Assembly: GCA_029891385.1 (NCBI GenBank)
Contig: CM057228.1
Span: 19,926,309 to 19,990,308 of the forward strand
DNA length: 64,000 nt
Source: Erythroxylum novogranatense
Taxonomy: Eukaryota > Streptophyta > Magnoliopsida > Malpighiales > Erythroxylaceae
Direction of reading: 5' to 3'
Made by a program: the position numbers and the translations under genes. Under the pieces are notes generated by a model. The model worked only from the letters and a program-made list of their open reading frames with translations. It was not told the origin of the DNA and searched no databases. Each line of letters opens with the position of its first letter. Within the stretch, counting starts at the first letter, position 1. Positions 23,501 through 35,343 of this stretch are shown in pieces.

Positions 23501-23849
23501 GGGTCACCACTTACCACATCCTGTTGGAAAAAAGTCGTATTCACCACTTCGCTGGGAAATGTCCGCCAGAAAGTTGTTGCACGAGAGCAGTCTCGAAAGA
23601 CGTGGAGCGTAGATTCTGCTTGCGCACAGAAGTGACATCGAGCATCCGTGGTGAGGTGACGGAGCACTCGCTGCTGGTTAGTCAGAAGCTTGTCTTTAAC
23701 CAGTAACCAAAGGAAGGCTCAAATCCGTTGGGGCCCGGCCCATTTCCAAGTGAGGTCCCAATTCTGATGATGAACGGGCAGAGGGATGTCCTCAATTAAG
23801 GCATAGGAAGACGCCACAGTGAAACGACCATGAGTAGTGGAGCCCCAAG
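23398..23849 (-). pseudogene. LINE zf-RVT region, 3' piece
   Basis: Encodes LRHLTTDARCHFCAQAES followed by TLHVFRDC, the C..C......H....C zinc-knuckle-like zf-RVT motif found after plant LINE reverse transcriptases, and upstream of it (23700-23849) a HGRFTVASSYALIED-like linker. The piece ends at the CCAAG target duplication of the LTR insertion; the rest continues at 27345. Confidence 0.8.
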
Positions 23850-26800
23850 TGTAACGCCCCAAATTAGGGGTTAGAATATTAAAGAAATTTAGTACGAATT
23901 ATGTTTGTTATTTGCTTATTAAATATTTGCTTAAATTGTGCATAAGTATTTTGGCATGCATTCATGACATTTTCCGGATAAATTGGTTTATAAATGAAAA
24001 TTGAGGATTTATTTGGAATGTATTAAATGTAATTTGACAATTTTTGTACATTTTGGATATTTAAAAAAAACTTTTGGTGAATTACTTTGAGCTAAAAAAA
24101 ATATTTGGAGAGTCATTATTATTTCGGAATTTTTGGTAAATTTTAAAAAAATTTGTTAATTTTTTGTTAATTTTTTTTTAAAATATATATATATAAGGGT
24201 GACAAATAGAATAGTGACATGTGGGAGCCTTAAATGTTGACACATGACCCACATGCAAGGACACACGGGGTTAAATGAGTTGCTGGAGATTTTTATTCTT
24301 TCCTAAACAAGTACTTTACCAAACTCTTCTCTAGCTCATCCCGAAACATCAACTGTTGTATTAGTTTTGCTATTGATTTACTCTTAGCGGCTGGAGATCC
24401 TGTGAAACCAAGTAAGCAGTTTTTTTTTTCTTCTTTCTTTCTTTTCGGTGTTAATCTAACCATGCATGCATGGGTTTAGAAGTAAGGCTACGGTGATAGA
24501 TGAATTAGGAATTGTTCAGAGTTGTAAGTTGATGAAGATGTGTTTCTGTTATGGTTTATACGACTATACATATATGGTTGAAGTTTATGCTCTGTTTTTC
24601 TTGTTGATATGCGTGAGCATTTTCGAAAATGTTTGTTGGAATTTAAATGAGTTTGATAGTAAGTTTTAATGACAATGAGAAGATTTTGAGAAGAAAAAAA
24701 CTAGATGATGAAATGAGGTTGATGTTTGATAGTAAAGGCACGCAGAAGCAAGGTTAGTAGGTACATACTCTGTTTTCCTTATATATATGCATAAATGTTT
24801 GGGTAAAGTGAGTGATGGATTTTTGGGAGTTTGGAGTTAAAGAGAACTTAGAGGAGTGTAGTGTTGTGTTTTAAGAAGGGTTAAAATGATAAAAAGAGGA
24901 GAAATGCAACATATAAAGATGGGAGAAAATTGCAGAAACATGGTTGTTGCTTACGTGAACAGTACAAGTTTGTTATGTATGTATAAATTTTGAATTTTTG
25001 ATTTATTTGTGTTGGGATTATTTGTGATGGAAGTGGTGATTTATGTAGTAAATATAATAATTGTGATGTATAGGAATAAAGAACAAATTAAAAAAAAGAA
25101 AAGAAAACAGAAAATGAAACAAGTGCAGCAACTTTGCAGGAAAATCGTAAATACCATTTGGCTGTGATCATGTATGTGATTTTGAGTTGTGAGAGGTTTT
25201 GACAGTAAGTTGAATTGTAATGGGAGCTAAAATGAAGAGACAATGTGAGGGTATAAATTAAAGATGATAGGGTAAGTGGAAGAGAGGAAGAAGAATGACA
25301 AGAATCTGCAGTTTTCGTAGTGTGTAGCTTGTTGAAGAAGATGAAGGCTGGTAATCTAGAGAGAGAAAAGGTGATGAGTTATTAGTGTGAGTTAAAAGCT
25401 TGAGTTTTTCATTGAACAACTCTCAATCTTTTGCCTATAACTCTTTAATCCGAACTCCAAATAACATGAAAATTAGACCAATGGATTTCTAAGACATTTT
25501 TCTTTCCCTCCATAAAAATTTAGAATTTTCTGAATTGATTTGAAATTGATTTATGGGATGAAAGTATGGAGGTCTGCAAGAATATTCTGAACTGGAAATT
25601 TTCATGATCATGCTTCGGTTTTCTAATTATAACTTGAGCTGTAGATTTTGGAATGAGTTCGCTTTTGATTCCTATTAAACTAGAGACATGTTTCTACGAT
25701 TCTTGTGAAGAGGTCAAATTTTAGTTCTGTCTCTTTGAATTTCAAAATTGCATGTAAGTGAGTTATAACTTAAGCTGAAGCACTGTCAGGGACAGAAATC
25801 ATGTCTTGTGGCTATTGATTAAACTGTATTGATGTGGGCAGAATTGGGCTGAGATGTCTTCACCAAACTTGTAGCTTATTCTCTTAGCTTTAAATTGGTA
25901 TAAAGTTTGTAATTTTTAGATATCTAAGCTGAAAGATATGAGTTGTGCAATTAGAGGGTATGATCATGTACTAACTGAAAGTTCAAATGTGAACAGTTTG
26001 TGGTATTTTGTGCATAACTCATTGTATACTAAATCAAATTGAATGATCTTGGAGGAGATAGAAACTTAAGACACTGTAGAACAACTTTCCAGAAGGAAGT
26101 GTTCCCTAATTTTGTCATTTACCCTATCAAATTAATTATGCAAATTTGACTCGAAATCAGGTGAGTAGAAAATCTGAAGTGGTCAAATAGGGTATGAAAT
26201 TGATTCTACATTGTTTTATTTTGGTCCAAATTATAAGTACCAAGTGTTATTAATGAGGGCTTTGATATCTGATTGATTTGATGATAAAAATTACAATAAG
26301 ATACCCGAAATTTGTTATGAACATGCATCATACTCATTCTTCATACAGTAATTATGCACAATAGTAATTTATTTCCCTATTATGGAGGAACGACCTCTGC
26401 CAGATATTGTCGGGACTTCAAGGCAATAAACAATAAGGCGATTTAGGTAAGTAATACAGGTAAATAATTTCAGTAAGTAATTTGGATAGTCAATTTTGTG
26501 AGTCAACCTAGATAATTTCCAGGATTGATTTAATTTGATTATGCTACTTGCGATTTGTTTATAAATTCTGGATTTTAATTGTCCGAGGAGTTTAATATTC
26601 AGGAATACATTGGAAGTGCTAATTGCTTACACGTGAATTATCTGAAATGACCTTGTGTATTTTTTTTTTAAAATTGTTAAGTCCTAGTTGTGGGTAAATA
26701 GGCATGCCTAGAAGGGTCTGCAGCTGCTCCTGTGACTGTGGCATTTCGATGTCGAGACTTCGGTCTCTCCTGGACAAGTCAGTGTCGAGACTACGATCTC

Positions 26801-27339
26801 TCCTGTATATGTCCCATTACCCGCTTCTATAAATAGATTTACAGTCTTGATATGTGTTTGACAAAAGCAGATATGATTACGATGGGTTTATACCCTTTGC
26901 GATATTGATTCGATAAGTAAGTGAATCATCTTTGAAATGTGTTATGTCTGATTTTCTGATAAATGATTCTTAATGCATGCTTACGCTGAAATTAAATTTT
27001 ATATGATAAACCATTAAATTAGATTAGTTATTACTCACTAAGCAATATGCTTAGCACGGTGGATTTGCCCCGTGTAGGTTCAGAGCGAAGAGTTTAAAGA
27101 CTGGGACAAGTTTACTGCACTGGCCAAAGGAGTCTGTTTATATCATTTGAAAATGTATTATGTTTCCTTTGTTTGGGCTTGTAAATATTCTTTGGATTTT
27201 TGTTCTGAGATTTATGATATGTAATATATGTGTGCGGGTTAAGTTTTTAAATAAAATAAATATCAGTGTGATGTTTTGTTTTGTTGTTATGTCTTGGGTG
27301 GCATCCATGTATCCTCCCAGGAGGTATTTGGGTGTTACA
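23850..27339 (+). mobile_element. Solo-LTR-like insertion, 3490 bp (C)
   Basis: Starts TGTAACGCCC and ends GGGTGTTACA (9 of 10 bases inverted-complementary), flanked by perfect 5-bp duplications CCAAG at 23845-23849 and 27340-27344. TG...CA ends and a 5-bp duplication are the signature of an LTR retrotransposon; absence of any coding region makes a solo LTR the best reading. The inside shows two GTCGAGACT.CG.TCTCTCCTG words (26750-26805), a TTACTCACTAAGCAATATGC...GTGTAGG motif (27030-27080) and long stretches with CATAACTC words. The insertion interrupts the LINE between RT and zf-RVT. Confidence 0.85.
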
Positions 27340-27344
27340 CCAAG

Positions 27345-29210
27345 TCAGTACATCATCCTGCACTCCATCCCCATGTCGATGCACCCCACCCCGGTTATGT
27401 CCAGGCAGACCATAGAAGGTAAGTACTGCTGGAAAGCGGTCCACCTCCAATGGCCGTTGGCATCCATAAAATCCGCGACTGTTGCATGGCGTATACAGTC
27501 GGGAATGGGAGTCGTCGCCAAAAGCATAAGCGGACCCCAATCCTTCACCCACCTATCCAACCAGAATCGGATGCGTCGGCCATTGCCCAGCTTCCAGTGT
27601 ACACCCTGGCAGACATACTGCCAATTGGTGGAAAGGCCCCTACAAAAGAGCGAGGCCCTCGTTTGGTGATCGAATACGGGACTGAGTGGGGGTCCAAACG
27701 ATACTTGGCTTGGAGAACTCGAACCCAAAGAGCTGTGGGCTGGTGAATCAACGCCCACCCCAGTTGAGTTAATAAAGCATCATTTAAAGACCGAATACGC
27801 TTAAGACCCAAGCCGCCAGCTTTTTTAGGCTGGTAAATAGTATCCCAGCCAACCAAATGCATTTTACGGTGCTCTCCCGTTGAGCCTCATAGAAAATCAC
27901 GCCTGAGGCGATCCAGCTCATCACACAGGTGGCGCGGAAGTCGCACTGTCTGCATCGTGTAGATAGGAAGGGAGGAGAGAACAGACTAGGTGAGGGTAAG
28001 TCGTCCTGCCAGGGAAAGCGCTTTAGCGCGCCAACCCACGAGTTTCTGACATGCACGATCAATGATGTACTGATAAGTACGCCGGTTGGTTCGCTCATGA
28101 ATTAGCGGAACTCCTAAGTACTTCCCCAGATTATTAGTACTCTGGATACGTAGCGTCTGACTAAATCGGCGAGCCGCTGTGGGACTAACATTTTTAGAGA
28201 AGTAAATGCGTGTTTTGTCCATGTTCACTTTTAGACTAGAAGCCTGAGAAAACTGGTTCAAGATCTAGGCAAGGACATGAGTCTGAGAATCATCGGCTTT
28301 CGTAAATAGAATCAGGTTGTCAGTGAAGAAAAGGTGGGAGAAGGGGGGCCCTGAGGGCTTAGCGTGATCGGTTTCCATTGACCCTGCTGAACGGCGTGGG
28401 AAATGAGATGACCCAGGCATTCAATACACAAGACAAACAAATAAGGGGAAAGCCGGTCCCCCTGACGAATACCACGAGAAGGATAGATGACATCCGTCAA
28501 GGAACCTTGCCAGTCCATTTGCATAGACACCGTCGTGACACAGTTCATAATGACCTGGAGCAAGGGGGTGGGAGCCTGATGTCTATTAAGGTCTGGCGAA
28601 TGAAATCCCAACGAAGCCGATCATACGCTTTTTCCAGGTCAATCTTAACTGCCATAAAACCAGTCTTCCCGGACTTTTTGCGCATCGAATGGATGATCTC
28701 CTGGACTATAATAATGTTCTCAATAATCTGTCTGCCAGGAACAAAACTGCATTGAGTGGGCACAACCAGGTAACTCATATGACCTTTCAAGCGGTTCACG
28801 ATAAGTTTCGAAATGATCTTGTAAAACACCGTACACAGACTAATCGGACGAAATTGGGTGAGGGTTTGCGGGAAAGGGGTTTTGGGAATGAGCACCAAAA
28901 TAGTATGATTTAGATCCCTGTCCCAGCGTTCCAGTCGGAACACTTGGTGAATATAATCCACCACTGTAGGGCCAATGTGGCTCCATTGCTTATGAAAGAA
29001 AAGTGCGTTGAACCCATTGATCCCAGGGGCCTTGTGAGGGTTAAGCTCGAACACTGTCGTCCGAACTTCCAGAGCATGTAGTGGTTGGGAAAGCATGTGG
29101 AATCGGTCCTCCAAAAGTGACGGGAATGCACCAGTGAGCGGGAATCGGGTAGCTGGTAAAGCATCGTCAGTATAAAACTGAGAAAAATAAGTCCGAGAAA
29201 CCGAGCCCAA
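27345..29210 (-). pseudogene. LINE reverse transcriptase
   Basis: The open stretch 29210-28545 carries NPHKAPGINGFNALFF, QFRPISLCTVFYKIISKLIV and KIDLEKAYDRLRWDF, which are RT blocks 1-3. The next stretch has RGIRQGDRLSPYLFVLCIE (block 4). The catalytic block around 28300 is damaged, followed by NLGKYLGVPLIHERT (28100-28150), then the thumb and linker to 27345. Frameshifts near 28600, 28300, 27990 and 27860 break the frame. The enzyme would copy LINE RNA at the nicked target. Confidence 0.88.
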
Positions 29211-29465
29211 CTAACTTGGATCTGAAACCAGCGTACCGTCAGTTAGAAAGAGTGTCTTACGACGGGAGAGGGTGAGGGCATGATAATATTTGGTATTCCT
29301 ATGACCCTGCGAGATCCAGTCACAGCGGGCTTTCTGGTGCCAATAAATTTCCTCCTCCCAAAGGACTTGTTGGAGGTCCCCACTAAGATGTTCCTCTAAA
29401 TCGAGGAGGAAACCAGCATTAGCAGTTGCCATGTGGCGCTGAATGCCTTCCAGCCTAGCTAACAA
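29211..29465 (-). pseudogene. LINE endonuclease-RT linker
   Basis: An open 84-codon stretch with DLEEHLSGDLQQVLWEEEIYW and CDWISQGHRNTKYYHALT. The WI..G..NTKYYH motif is typical of the linker between endonuclease and RT in plant L1 elements. It belongs to the same LINE and is separated by frameshifts from both neighbours. Confidence 0.8.
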
Positions 29466-30350
29466 ACGTTTCTTTCGGTAGAAGATGTTGCAAAGTCAGA
29501 TTTATTCCAAGCTTGGAGATGATCAGAAAATTTAGCGAGCGCTTATCGCATCGTCTCCGCCGCTGGAAGCCAGTGTTGGGCAACCACACCGTCGAATCTA
29601 GGATGTGAGAGCCACGCATTTTGGAATCGAAACATAGGGGTGACAGCAGCGCTTGAGGACAAGCGATGAGTACGGATAAACAAAGGGCGATGATCTGATC
29701 CCAGAAAAGAAAGGTGGTGGTTGATCGTGTGAGGATAACGTTGCAACCACGAGGTCGAAACGAAGACACGATCAAGCCAGGCTTGGACCCCACCTCGCCT
29801 CCACGTAAATTTGGAGCCTACATATCCCAGGTCATGCAGGCCACTCTCTTGCACCCAAGCTTGAATTTTTTTATTCACCACATGGGTATGAGAGGCACCA
29901 TCCCCCCCGTTTATCCGAAAAGGCCAGCTTAGCATTAAAGTCACCTCCGACCAGCCAAGGACGATGAATGGATTGCCCAAGCCAAGTAAGAATGGGCCAC
30001 AGGAGATTCTGTGTCGAAACTTGTGGGCTCGCATATACAGCAGTAAAATCAATTGTCCCAAAAATATGTTGAATAGTGGTATGGATACATTGGCGATAAG
30101 CTAGGACAATAGAGACATCAAACTCTGATGTCCACAAAAGCCATATCCCGCCTGAAAAACCATTGGCTTCAACCAGAAACAAAAAGTCAAACCTAAGTTT
30201 CTGAACGACTTTGGTGGCTCGAACCCTGCTAATTCAGGGTTCGAGTAAAACTAGAATACCAGGCTGATAATGCTGAAGGTATGTACGCAGGATGGTCTGG
30301 AAACGCAGGATGGCCTTGACAATTCCATATAATGATCGACATAAAAACGA
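29455..30350 (-). pseudogene. LINE APE-type endonuclease
   Basis: Minus strand: a WNCQG-like start near 30320, an LVLLEP-like block near 30240-30260, GGIWLLW at about 30140, WLVGGDFNA (catalytic N of the APE family) at about 29940, SGLHDLGYVGSKFTWRR, and SDHRPL (catalytic DH) at about 29690. These are the signature blocks of apurinic-type endonucleases that nick the target for LINE insertion. Frames change between the blocks and an in-frame stop lies near 30238, so the gene is broken. Confidence 0.87.
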
Positions 30351-30358
30351 AATAAACG

Positions 30359-30840
30359 CTAAACGGGGGTAGAGGGGGTACCTCCCACGTGCGCCTCACT
30401 GTGGTCGTCGCCAGGTTGGGGTGGTTCTACTGACTGCTCTGGAGCTGGAGCAGATGGGGAATCGGTCGCCACCGAGTCCACCGCAATATCCGGCGGGTCG
30501 TTAAAATGGTGACTTGTGGTGGGCTCAAGATCGGTTTGGGAATCAAAGGCCTCGATCCCTTCCATTTGTTGAACCAAGTCCGCCACCATCGGCTCTTGGG
30601 CCACTACTAATTGGCGATCGCAGATCATGGCCGTGGGAGAGGGAAGAACAATCGCTAAATGATTGTCTTTGGCAGTGGGCTTGAGGGGAAAGGGTAGGAA
30701 GCGGGCTGGACTCTGATCCAAGGAAAGGGGCCTGCGGGTGCTTTCGCCCACCTCCTTTTAGGCCACGGGGAATTTTGGATGTTTAAGGCCCTTTTAAAGA
30801 TTTTTCTTTGGCCCAGCAGAAGTAAAGATGGCCCCAACAG
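30359..30840 (-). pseudogene. LINE ORF1 C-terminal remnant
   Basis: A 130-codon proline-, serine- and acid-rich open stretch (30751-30359) ending in a natural stop just before the endonuclease start, as expected of the tail of a plant L1 ORF1 (RNA-binding, gag-like protein). The conserved RNA-binding and CCHC parts would lie upstream and are missing: the element is 5'-truncated near 30840. The assignment rests mainly on position. Confidence 0.5.
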
Positions 30841-31983
30841 GTGGTTTCCCTTTAGAAAGGAATTACAAGTTGCTTGGAATATTTGAATATTAGTGTGTTC
30901 AACTTTTGTGATAAAAGACTCTATTTGGTAATCAGCCTAAAGTGTTAACTGTTAGTTAATTTTAATAACAGTTAACCAGCAGATTAATATAGTTGATTTG
31001 ACCAGCAGATATATCAACTATTTATTTAAAGATATTTGGTAAAATTAATTATCTAGTATTAGTTGTTTATGTATAAAATGATTCACGAGAGTATGACTTA
31101 AAAAAAGATTTATAAAGACACAAGTATTAACTATTTATATCTTAAAAATAGATTTATAAGAACACTAGTATTAATTATATATATTTCAGTATTTCTTTAA
31201 ATATTCTCATAAAATTTAGATAGAACAAAAAAGTCAATACTATCATTTTCTTCTATATCTTCCATCAAGTCTTAAGACTATCGAAAACCTACTCAATATA
31301 ACTTCTCAATAATGAATGAGTTAGATTTAAAACTTCTCGAAATCTCTTAAATTTGCATCACGAAAGACCAATTGAAGAATTTGAAAGATTACCAAAATGT
31401 CGCTAAAAATAAACTTGAGAATGAGGTCAGCCAGATCATACCAAGAGTTTTTCCTCAAATACAACATCAACGATCTTAATATGAAATTGAGTTTGTAAAA
31501 ATGATATTGATTTAATTTCTAATTTAAGGAAATATAATTGTTTGTTACTTTAATTTTAATTTTAATTTTAAAATTAAAATTATATTTTAATATATTAAAT
31601 TAAAATATAATTATTTTGAAAATTTGTTTATATTAATCTCTTAAAATTTAAATGTAGATAAAAATAATTAATTTACATTTGACTTATTAATTTTAGATTA
31701 AATTAAATTGAATTAAACACAATTTACATGTGATAATAATATTGTATACTAAATATTGATATAAAAAGGACCTAAATATTGGGTCTATATCAAAGTAATT
31801 AATGTAATATAATTACAGATAACAAATTTAAAAATATTTAATTTTTGAAAATTTTAATTTAATAACTTTTAAAATTTGTATAAATTAAGTCAAATTTATA
31901 TCTCTATTTTTTTATCTCTTTTATCTCTATCTCTTTTAATAATTTATAATAACTTTTGAATATAATTATCTTTTAGTCTCTTA
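30841..31983. repeat. AT-rich DNA with left arm of an inverted repeat
   Basis: Non-coding and very AT-rich. The block 30999-31130 (TCAACTATTTATTTAAAGAT, then GTAAAATTAATT, then AGTATTAGTTGTTTATG) is the inverted complement, imperfectly, of 33855-33985. I read the two arms as long terminal inverted repeats of an old DNA element that was later entered by the Harbinger-like element. Words such as CTATTTGGTAATCAGC near 30930 resemble outer ends of plant MITEs. Confidence 0.5.
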
Positions 31984-33216
31984 GGCTCTGTTTGGTTTGA
32001 GGGTTAATAATGGAATGGGATGGAACATAACACACTTCTATCGTTTGTTTGAAGGTTTCATAATAGAATGAAATGGACTGGGACGGAAGCGAAGGGTTTC
32101 ATGTTACGTTCTATTTCATCTTAAACAGTGAAAATAAGAAACTTTCAATTTAGGGGGTTTAGGATGGAACATAAACTAATAAATACATATTACCTAATAT
32201 ACCGTCAATAATTTTTCTTAATATCAACTCGACCAAATCATAATATTAATATATTAAATAAAATAGTAATATTTAATATAATAAATTTTATTAAATAATT
32301 AATAATAATATTTTATATTATTAATAATAAATTATATATATTTAATAATAAAATATAAAATTTATATTTAAAATTTATTTATTTATTTTATTTATGTAGA
32401 AAAATATAAAACAATTAAATAATAATTTTATATATTTTCTATTTTCATTAATAAAAAATATATTAAAAATTAATCTTGTTTGTATATATTTCTATATAAA
32501 TAAATATAAATATAAATTTAATATAATATAATAAAATTTATTAAATAATTAATAATAATAATTTTATAATTAATAATAAATTGTATATAATTAAAAGATA
32601 ACTAAAATTTTATTAATAAAAATAGAAAATATATTTAAAAATTATTCTTTAATTGTTTGTATATATTTCTATATAAATAAAATAAAAATAAATTATTTTT
32701 ATATATAAATCACATAGAATAGAATAGAATAAAATAATTAAATTAAATTATATAATTAATAATAATATTTTATATAATTAATAATAAATTGTATACAATT
32801 AATAATAAATTTAATAAAAAATTATTAATGAAAATAGAAAATATGTAAATAAAAGTATTCTTTAATTGTTTGTATATATTTTTATATAAATCAATTATTT
32901 TTAATATAAATCACATAAAATAAAATAAAATAAAATATATTAAATAACTAACACTAATATTTTATATAATTAATAATAAAATAATAAACCTCCTGCAACA
33001 ACTATTTTAATATAAAGGGTATAAAATCATTTATTATACATTATATTCCATTACATCTATCTTTCAAACAATATTTCACTACATTATATTATGAACTTTT
33101 TCATCCTTTCCAAACAACTTTTTACTATATTACATTCCATTACATTATAAACCATTCTGTTCCCTTCCATTCTATTACATTCAATTCCATTAATTAACAT
33201 TCAACCGAACAGAGCC
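31984..33216. mobile_element. Harbinger-like non-autonomous DNA element, 1233 bp
   Basis: The ends are GGCTCTGTTTGGTTTGA on the left and, inverted, GGCTCTGTTCGGTTGAA on the right, flanked by TTA at 31981-31983 and 33217-33219. A TTA 3-bp duplication and GGCTCTGTTTGG-type ends fit the PIF/Harbinger (Tourist-like) superfamily. The interior is almost pure A/T with internal repeats of AATTAATAATAATATTTTA (32290-32960, three to four copies) and CATTCC-type subterminal runs. There is no transposase, so it would need an enzyme in trans. Confidence 0.82.
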
Positions 33217-34146
33217 TTAATTTTTTTGTCGTTGAAGGAAAAAACTGCTCATAATAGTGTTTTAAAATCAACAGATTGAGCTCAATCTGTCAATTCAATT
33301 AGCTTATTATTAAACATAATTGTTAATTGCTTGACATGGTCAAACAGCTAAAAGCCTCGTTTGGTTGATAGATTTTCAACCATATTTTAGCATTTTAGAA
33401 GGTATAGTTAATTATATTTGTTTAGTTATCAATTGGTAGATTGGCTTATTTAACCCAATTAACTGATTTTTTTAAAAGCTCCATATTACCAGTTTTATGC
33501 CTTTATCTTTTTGACAATAATGATTGTGCCCATTCAATTCTTCTCTGTCTCCTTTTCCACACTACAGCTAAATCTGTTAGCTCTTGTACTTTCTGTCCCA
33601 CTCATTTTCTATTAGTTAACCAACAAATACCAAAGCATTCAATGTTCATTATTTTTAAAATATATTAGTGTATATTATTTTATATTTTTAAAATGTACAC
33701 AATAATTAAAATTACATAATCTCGATAAATTACATAAAAATAAGAAAATTGTGTTAATATCAAGAATTCACATTTTATTTATTTCATTATTAATTATCAA
33801 GATTGAAAATATAAATTTTACAAGAATATTCAATGAAATATTAAGATATAATATTCATGTTCTTATAATTTTTTAAATCATGCCTCACAAATTATTTTAC
33901 ATAAACAATTAATACTAAACAATTAATTTTACTAAACATCTTTAATAAATAATTGATGTTATTAGTTGATCAAAAGTTGATATAGTGCTTGATTGGATGA
34001 GCTTATATCAATAAAATTTTTGTTAGTAGAGCTTTTTTTAGAAAAACTTTTTAAAGAAGCTAGTTGACTGTTTGATTGTCAATTAAAAATAGCTTTTTTG
34101 AAAGATCTTCATACAGTATACTGTTTGGCAATATAAAAATAAAAAT
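33217..34146. repeat. AT-rich DNA with right arm of the inverted repeat
   Basis: Contains the right arm (33855-33985) of the inverted repeat started at 30999, a GCCTCGTTTGGTTGATAG block at 33355 that looks like another MITE end, and AT-rich filler. No credible gene. It ends at the AAAAT target duplication (34142-34146) of the gypsy element E1. Confidence 0.5.
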
Positions 34147-34537
34147 TGGTTCTGGGATTACGGTGAAGCAGTGCGCTTCCATTGAAATCCATCGCCTTCT
34201 ACCTTCCGTGATGAACGCGCCGTGAATATACTCAAAACAAGGAAGGCTCGTCGGGGTGGCGACCGATTAGCCTCTCCGACGCCAAGTAAGCTTTGATGTA
34301 GGAAGGATTGATGAATTCAGAGAAAACGAATTAGGTTATGATCGCATACCTGAATTATGGGAGAATTATACCTTATATACGATTTTGCAGCTAGGTTTAG
34401 GCAAATACGTGTTTGCATGGGAATTTCCTTCTGCTAATGGGCCATGAATGTGAATCAAGCTCGGGTTAAACGATGAGTATAGATCGACCGATTGGCCTTC
34501 GTGATTGAGCTCGGGCCCAAATATAGCCGACCGACCA
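34147..34537 (-). repeat. E1 3' LTR (left)
   Basis: 391 bp from TGGTTCTGGG to CCGACCGACCA. It matches 43379-43778 throughout (shared words TTTCCATTGAAATCCATCG-type, AAACGAATTAGGTTATGATC, GGGAGAATTATACCTTATA). It is followed on the plus strand by TAAGCCCCTACTCCTCG, a purine-rich run on the coding strand (putative polypurine tract). Confidence 0.88.
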
Positions 34538-35134
34538 TAAGCCCCTACTCCTCGAGTCCGAGAAGAGAAGGGTCGAGGAGTATGTGGGACGTTGCTCACT
34601 GTGGCTTCATACCTCGTAAGGTGATAGCTCGTCACGTGGTTAATCGGTCGGTCATTGGCCTCAGTAGCTCGCTCATGGGACAGCTCAGGCGATTTCAACC
34701 GGTCGGATGATTCAACCGTCGGATGCCAACTATTCTTGCATGACTACTCGGATCTTGACGGTTGGGTGTAATTGCTCGGACGACAATTGCCGGGTATAAC
34801 TGCTCGTTCGAGAATAGGTCGATCGATAGCCCCAATCGATCGGTCTTTGGCACTTATGCGATGGCGACTTGTGGAGACGGATCGATTGGTTATCATTGGT
34901 GGCGTGTGAGGCATTTATTGTAGAGCGGCGTGTCTTTGACGGCTTTCAAAATCTAAAGCGATCGCCTTTGTAACCGTTACTCACCGTCCCAGACGTCCTT
35001 TCGATTGGTCGTGTTGTTTCGATCTTGAATATCCTCGATTCTCCTCGAGATCTGCTTGGCAGGTCCGAGATCGCCGGATTTTCGCACGCCGTCAGAATCG
35101 ATTGGTCACTTTCTAGGTTCCTACCGCCTTCCCT

Positions 35135-35142
35135 TATAAATA
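35135..35142 (+). promoter_or_regulatory. TATA box upstream of the E1 antisense ORF
   Basis: TATAAATA at 35135, 209 bp before the ATG at 35344 of the plus-strand ORF. E2 has TATAAATA at the equivalent place (46236), 200 bp before its ATG. Conservation of box, spacing and ATG in two diverged elements supports a plus-strand promoter. Confidence 0.6.
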
Positions 35143-35343
35143 CGCATAGATGACGAGTGTGACGGTTTTACCTTTTGCTCTCGTGATCAGTAATTCGTGA
35201 TTTTGCTTTCACTTGCTCTCAAATCATTCGCGGTTCTCCAAACTTCTTTTATTTCGCCGTCCGATTTACCTACTTCTTTCTAAATAGGTACGTTCTTTTG
35301 TTCTTCATTCCTCTCCATTCTTTTAGTGCTTTTCTTGATAATC

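Larger units (their letters stand above)
22716..30840 (-). mobile_element. L1-type LINE, 5'-truncated, split by an LTR insertion
   Basis: Minus strand, in transcript order: end of ORF1 (30840-30359), then ORF2 with an APE-type endonuclease (about 30330-29455), reverse transcriptase (about 29210-27990), linker and zf-RVT (27862-27345, interrupted, then 23849-23398), RNase H (about 23400-22977), and a poly(A) seen as T9 at 22716-22724. The insertion 23850-27339 splits it. Sequence identity with the LINE at 597-3000 places both in one family. Several frameshifts and stops are present. No target duplication was recognised. Confidence 0.88.

Noticed and set aside
27160..27669. 169-codon plus-strand ORF
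   Set aside because: It runs across the solo-LTR end and the target duplication into the antisense strand of the LINE, so it is a junction artefact.
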